Source: Nitrososphaeraceae archaeon (GTDB lineage: Archaea > Thermoproteota > Nitrososphaeria > Nitrososphaerales > Nitrososphaeraceae). Taken from it: DNA of 7,688 bases. Made by a program: the position numbers and the translations under genes. The notes below the pieces were generated by a model that had not been told where the DNA came from, searched no databases, and worked only from the letters and a program-made list of their open reading frames with translations. Every line of letters begins with the position of its first letter. Positions within the stretch are counted from its first letter, which is position 1. The stretch is from positions 1 to 7,688 of the forward strand of contig JASHSN010000309.1 of NCBI GenBank assembly GCA_030038695.1. Reading direction: 5' to 3'. Of the stretch, positions 5,415 to 7,688 are shown in pieces.

Positions 5415-6431
5415 ATGAAGGCAGCCATTTTTGAAAAACCTGGTATAGAGAATCTAAAGATAAAGCAGGATGTAGAACAACCAAAAATAACAGATCACGA
5501 TGTACTGATAAGGGTTAAGACGGCAGGTGTAAATCCACTTGATCATGTTATAATAAGTGGTTCAAGAGAGATTAAGCCATTACCCCATATACCGGGAGCC
5601 GAAACAAGTGGAGAGATAGAAAAGGTAGGAGAGCATGTGTCTTCATTCAAGAGGGGCGATAGAGTTATTGTTTACAATAGAGTTTTTGACGGAACATGTG
5701 ATATGTGTCTTACTCAATCTGAAATGCTCTGCAGAAGTGAAAAAATAAACAACAATATTATTGGTCTGATCACTAATGGTGGCTTTGCAGAATACATATC
5801 TGTTCCGGAGAAAAATGCCTTTAAAATACCAGACGATATGCAATGGGAGTTAGCAGCGAGTATGCCTATAACTACTTTGACGCCATATCATGCATTAAAA
5901 CAAGCCGCGGTAAAAATTGACGAATTCTTGGTAATCTTTGGTGCATCAGGGAATACAGGTATGATGGCTACACAGCTTGGAAAGAAAATGGGAGCAAAGG
6001 TTATCGCAGTCTCTAAAGATGATTGGATAAAAGATTTCGGAGCTGATTACCTTATAAGTGAATATGATAAAGTAGCAGAGAAAGTTAATGAATTAACTCG
6101 GGGCAAAATGGCAGATGTTGTCTTAAATTCCCTAGGAATACAAACATGGGAAAATAGTTTTGCATCTGTTGGCCTTAATGGGAGATGGGTGACATTTGGA
6201 GGTCTAACAGGTGCAGATGTGAAATTAAATGTTCAATCACTTTATTCTAAGCAAATAAGATTAATAGGTTCTACCGGTGGCACTAGAAAGGAGTTCACAG
6301 AACTCATAGATATGTCTAAAGAATTAAAGACCAGGGTGTGGAAAAAGTTTGCGCTTGACGAAGCTAAAGAAGCCTTACAAGCACTATTTTCTAAGGAAAG
6401 AGATGGCAGGATTCTAATAAACGTAAGCTAG
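5415..6431 (+). CDS. MDR-superfamily NAD(P)-dependent oxidoreductase, quinone-oxidoreductase-like without catalytic zinc
   Basis: This is a medium-chain dehydrogenase/reductase of 338 residues, normal for the family, probably cytoplasmic. The GroES-like N-terminal domain spans about 1-145 and is followed by a Rossmann domain with GASGNTG (176-182). The three catalytic zinc ligands of alcohol dehydrogenases are absent: Asn40 stands for the first Cys (AGVNPLD), Ala62 for His (PGAETSG), and no Cys occurs in the third position (SMPITTLTPY, 149-158). That points to an NAD(P)H-dependent quinone or enone reductase rather than a zinc alcohol dehydrogenase; the substrate is unknown. The structural-zinc lobe is kept in altered form, Asp92-x2-Cys95-x2-Cys98-x7-Cys106, with Asp where the first Cys usually sits; an acidic ligand there is known in Sulfolobus alcohol dehydrogenase (Glu). 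The ATG is the natural start (MKAAIFEKPG). It is divergent from the DUF5996 gene, and its promoter carries a dyad. Its AT-rich codon use matches the metabolic genes. Confidence 0.9.
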   Translation: MKAAIFEKPGIENLKIKQDVEQPKITDHDVLIRVKTAGVNPLDHVIISGSREIKPLPHIPGAETSGEIEKVGEHVSSFKRGDRVIVYNRVFDGTCDMCLTQSEMLCRSEKINNNIIGLITNGGFAEYISVPEKNAFKIPDDMQWELAASMPITTLTPYHALKQAAVKIDEFLVIFGASGNTGMMATQLGKKMGAKVIAVSKDDWIKDFGADYLISEYDKVAEKVNELTRGKMADVVLNSLGIQTWENSFASVGLNGRWVTFGGLTGADVKLNVQSLYSKQIRLIGSTGGTRKEFTELIDMSKELKTRVWKKFALDEAKEALQALFSKERDGRILINVS

Positions 6432-6724
6432 AAGTCATATAACTGCGTTCGAATTAAAAGCAAAACAACTATGGGCTAGGTCATAGCGACAATTCTAATT
6501 GCGTATATATCCGCAATTAACTTGTCAAATCAGGAATTTGTACAGTCGTGGTTAGCAGGGCACGGGGCGCAAGTAGGGAAGAGGTCAAAGATTATTTGTA
6601 TAGATGAATTAGATAAGATTGATATACACTTGCTCATATCACTCTGGATGCATAAACAATTTCAAGAAAAGCTGCTTAATTTCATGGAAAGTGGACCCAT
6701 CAAAGTGGACCAGATGCGTAAACA
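6432..6724. other. Stretch without a convincing gene; contains a dyad promoter and short repeats
   Basis: I recognise no gene here. The longest plus-strand frame (TTG at 6522 to 6764, 80 codons) has no family motif that I know, no Shine-Dalgarno site, and overlaps the upstream end of the next frame. A start at 6522 would also lie upstream of the transcription start predicted from the TATATAT at 6504-6510. Part of it could be the remnant of a decayed gene, since the frame stays open leftwards to 6480 with hydrophobic residues, but that cannot be shown. The stretch may simply be promoter and leader of the hydrolase gene. Confidence 0.4.
6496..6519. promoter_or_regulatory. 24-bp dyad with 8-bp perfect arms around a TATATAT core, candidate promoter/operator
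   Basis: TAATTGCG (6496-6503) and CGCAATTA (6512-6519) are exact reverse complements. The eight-base spacer TATATATC contains the most TATA-like sequence of this stretch. A transcript begun about 25 bases downstream would carry a leader of roughly 190-270 bases before the hydrolase start. A TATA box framed by symmetric arms suggests control by a dimeric regulator competing with TBP. Confidence 0.45.
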
Positions 6725-6726
6725 AT
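6647..6726 (+). repeat. Two interleaved pairs of short direct repeats
   Basis: GATGCATAAACAAT (6647-6660) recurs as GATGCGTAAACAAT (6713-6726), 13 of 14 bases alike and 66 bases apart. Between them AAAGTGGACC occurs twice (6688-6697 and 6702-6711), 14 bases apart. No transposase gene or terminal inverted repeat is near. They could be a remnant of a mobile-element end or a local duplication; the origin is unknown. Confidence 0.5.
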
Positions 6727-7531
6727 GTCTCATCGGCCATTTATATTGGTTATGTCCGCACTGAAGAAGACGGTAATGAATGCAACGAAAGGAGATTCCA
6801 CTAAATTGAACATCGTGTTGGTCCATGGTATGTGGTTTGATGCGTGTTCCTGGAGTAAAGTAATTCCTATTCTACAAGATGCTGGACATAAGGTTATTGC
6901 CGTAGAACTTCCTCTCCATTCTGTAGAAGATGATGTCGCTACAGTGAAACGTGCAATCGACCTGATTGGTGGACCGTTGATTGTTGTAGCACATGCATAT
7001 GGGGGATTTGTAATCACGAACGCTGCTTATAATAACCCCAACGTCAAAGGCCTTGTTTACGTTGCTGCCCCTGCACCTATGGAGGGCCAATCCATGAGCA
7101 CCACCGTGCCGAAAGAATACGATAGTCTTCCGAAAGAATTCGAGGGAAAGTCTCTCTTGGTCTTAGATAACGGAGGTTTCGCGTATATAAACCCAACCCT
7201 ATTTCATTATTTTTTAGCTCACGATGTTGATGAGGCTGAAGCTAACATCCTTGCTGTTGTGCAGGAACCAGGTAATCTAACAGGCATAGTAAACGAAAAA
7301 TCTGGCCCTCCAGCTTGGAAACAAGTTCCGACATGGTATCAGGTGTCTGAGAATGACCGCGCTATTCCTCCTGCTGTCGAACGTATGTTCGCAAAACAGA
7401 TGAATGCTACCACTATCTCACTCCCCTCTAGTCATGCGTCGCTCATATCCCACCCAAATGAAATTGCCCAATTAATCCTAAATGCCACAAAAGGAATCTC
7501 CAATTGGAAAACCTATGTCAAAAAGATATAA
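6725..7531 (+). CDS. Alpha/beta hydrolase-fold protein with the nucleophile Ser replaced by Ala
   Basis: Up to 268 residues with a single alpha/beta hydrolase domain, resembling the EstC/salicylate-esterase-like group. From the ATG at 6725: NIVLVHGMW (29-37) is the first strand and oxyanion-hole HG, VVAHAYGG (87-94) the nucleophile elbow, LVYVAAPAPMEGQS (110-123) follows, Asp211 in SENDRAIPP is the likely acid and His237 in SSHASLISHP the general base. The elbow normally reads G-H-S-x-G-G; here the central residue is Ala91 (GCA, 6995-6997), so classical serine-hydrolase chemistry is not expected. From memory, related proteins with GHAYAG exist, so this may be a subfamily trait rather than a fresh mutation. 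The start is uncertain: ATG at 6725, 6752 or 6776, or TTG at 6806 just before the first strand, the last with AAAGGAG (6788-6794) 11 bases upstream; 6776 or 6806 seem likelier. It is cytoplasmic, with no signal peptide, and richer in G+C than the metabolic genes. Confidence 0.88.
   Translation: MSHRPFILVMSALKKTVMNATKGDSTKLNIVLVHGMWFDACSWSKVIPILQDAGHKVIAVELPLHSVEDDVATVKRAIDLIGGPLIVVAHAYGGFVITNAAYNNPNVKGLVYVAAPAPMEGQSMSTTVPKEYDSLPKEFEGKSLLVLDNGGFAYINPTLFHYFLAHDVDEAEANILAVVQEPGNLTGIVNEKSGPPAWKQVPTWYQVSENDRAIPPAVERMFAKQMNATTISLPSSHASLISHPNEIAQLILNATKGISNWKTYVKKI
6788..6808 (+). promoter_or_regulatory. Shine-Dalgarno-like AAAGGAG and TTG, alternative start of the hydrolase
   Basis: AAAGGAG at 6788-6794 lies 11 bases before an in-frame TTG (6806-6808), which would begin the protein as Met-Asn-Ile-Val-Leu-Val-His-Gly, at the first core strand. 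Many hydrolases of this type start there or a few residues earlier. TTG starts are used elsewhere in this window. The upstream ATGs at 6725 and 6776 lack an equally clear site. Confidence 0.35.
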
Positions 7532-7532
7532 G

Positions 7533-7561
7533 TGGAGTCTCTCGCTATACCTCCATTTTTT
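7533..7561 (+). terminator. Hairpin plus T-run after the hydrolase gene
   Basis: TGGAG (7533-7537) can pair with CTCCA (7551-7555), which runs directly into six Ts (7556-7561). The stem is only five pairs with a 13-base loop, but the T-run alone may suffice in archaea. It starts two bases after the stop codon, as expected for a terminator. Confidence 0.5.
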
Positions 7562-7590
7562 GTTCACCAGTTCGACACGAAGTATAAGGC

Positions 7591-7620
7591 ATTTTGTTTT
7601 ATTGTTGTCTCAATTTTTTT
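7591..7620 (+). terminator. T-rich tract, backup terminator
   Basis: The plus strand is dominated by T here and ends in seven consecutive Ts (7614-7620), with TTTT runs before it. No hairpin precedes it. Such tracts often end archaeal transcripts, and this one could back up the hairpin nearer the gene. The remaining bases to the right edge hold no gene that I can support. Confidence 0.35.
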
Positions 7621-7688
7621 GTCCATGAAGAACAACCAAAATAACTGATATGCATTAATTCTGTTATCTGTTCTCTCGAGTCAGTTCA

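Noticed and set aside
5643..5843. Minus-strand open frame of 66 codons
   Set aside because: Shadow of the MDR gene over the conserved zinc-lobe region.
6522..6764. Plus-strand 80-codon frame starting at TTG
   Set aside because: No Shine-Dalgarno site, no motif I recognise, overlap with the hydrolase frame, and a start upstream of the predicted transcription start. A decayed gene cannot be excluded, so it is described under the gene-poor stretch instead of being called a CDS.
6619..6804. Plus-strand 61-codon frame
   Set aside because: Overlaps two other frames, low-complexity codons, no family resemblance.
6730..7090. Two minus-strand open frames of 95 and 72 codons
   Set aside because: Both are opposite the N-terminal half of the hydrolase and have no support of their own.
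1..7688. CRISPR array, tRNA, rRNA or complete insertion sequence
   Set aside because: No regularly spaced repeats, no cloverleaf-like sequence with T-loop consensus, no rRNA-like segment and no transposase motif were found on reading both strands.

Overview
The window looks archaeal, probably a mesophilic Nitrososphaeria (thaumarchaeal)-type genome, although no marker gene here proves it. The reasons are an AT-rich background, heavy use of ATA and AGA/AGG codons in the metabolic genes, TTG start codons, TATA-like boxes about 25 bases ahead of genes with little or no leader, and best recalled resemblance of the oxidoreductase to archaeal proteins. This placement is inference.

Layout. Positions 2-1213 (+) hold the C-terminal two thirds of a succinate dehydrogenase/fumarate reductase flavoprotein that runs off the left edge. 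Positions 1324-3126 (+) hold one PoxB-like, thiamine diphosphate (ThDP)-dependent pyruvate oxidase/dehydrogenase gene cut by an in-frame TAA at 1789-1791, so that it reads as a 155-codon and a 439-codon part. Positions 3132-4334 (+) hold a short-form malic enzyme, five bases after the oxidase stop. A DUF5996 gene of unknown function lies convergently at 4368-5285 (-). It shares a 129-bp divergent promoter region, containing two perfect dyads, with a quinone-oxidoreductase-like MDR enzyme at 5415-6431 (+). A roughly 300-base stretch without a convincing gene (6432-6724) holds a third dyad around a TATA-like core and two pairs of short direct repeats. An alpha/beta hydrolase-fold gene with Ala in place of the nucleophile Ser ends at 7531. 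The last 157 bases hold T-rich terminator-like sequence and no gene.

How the genes could work together. The first three form a coherent same-strand set: malic enzyme makes pyruvate from malate, the PoxB-type enzyme would turn pyruvate into acetate and CO2 while passing electrons to quinone, and the succinate/fumarate flavoprotein connects the C4 acids to the quinone pool. The internal stop makes the middle step doubtful unless translation restarts or the stop is a sequencing or strain-specific error. The DUF5996 and hydrolase genes are visibly richer in G+C than the metabolic genes and look like accessory, possibly transferred, genes. I did not find a clearly new multi-gene system; the most notable points are the split oxidase, the dyads at accessory-gene promoters, and the nucleophile-less hydrolase.
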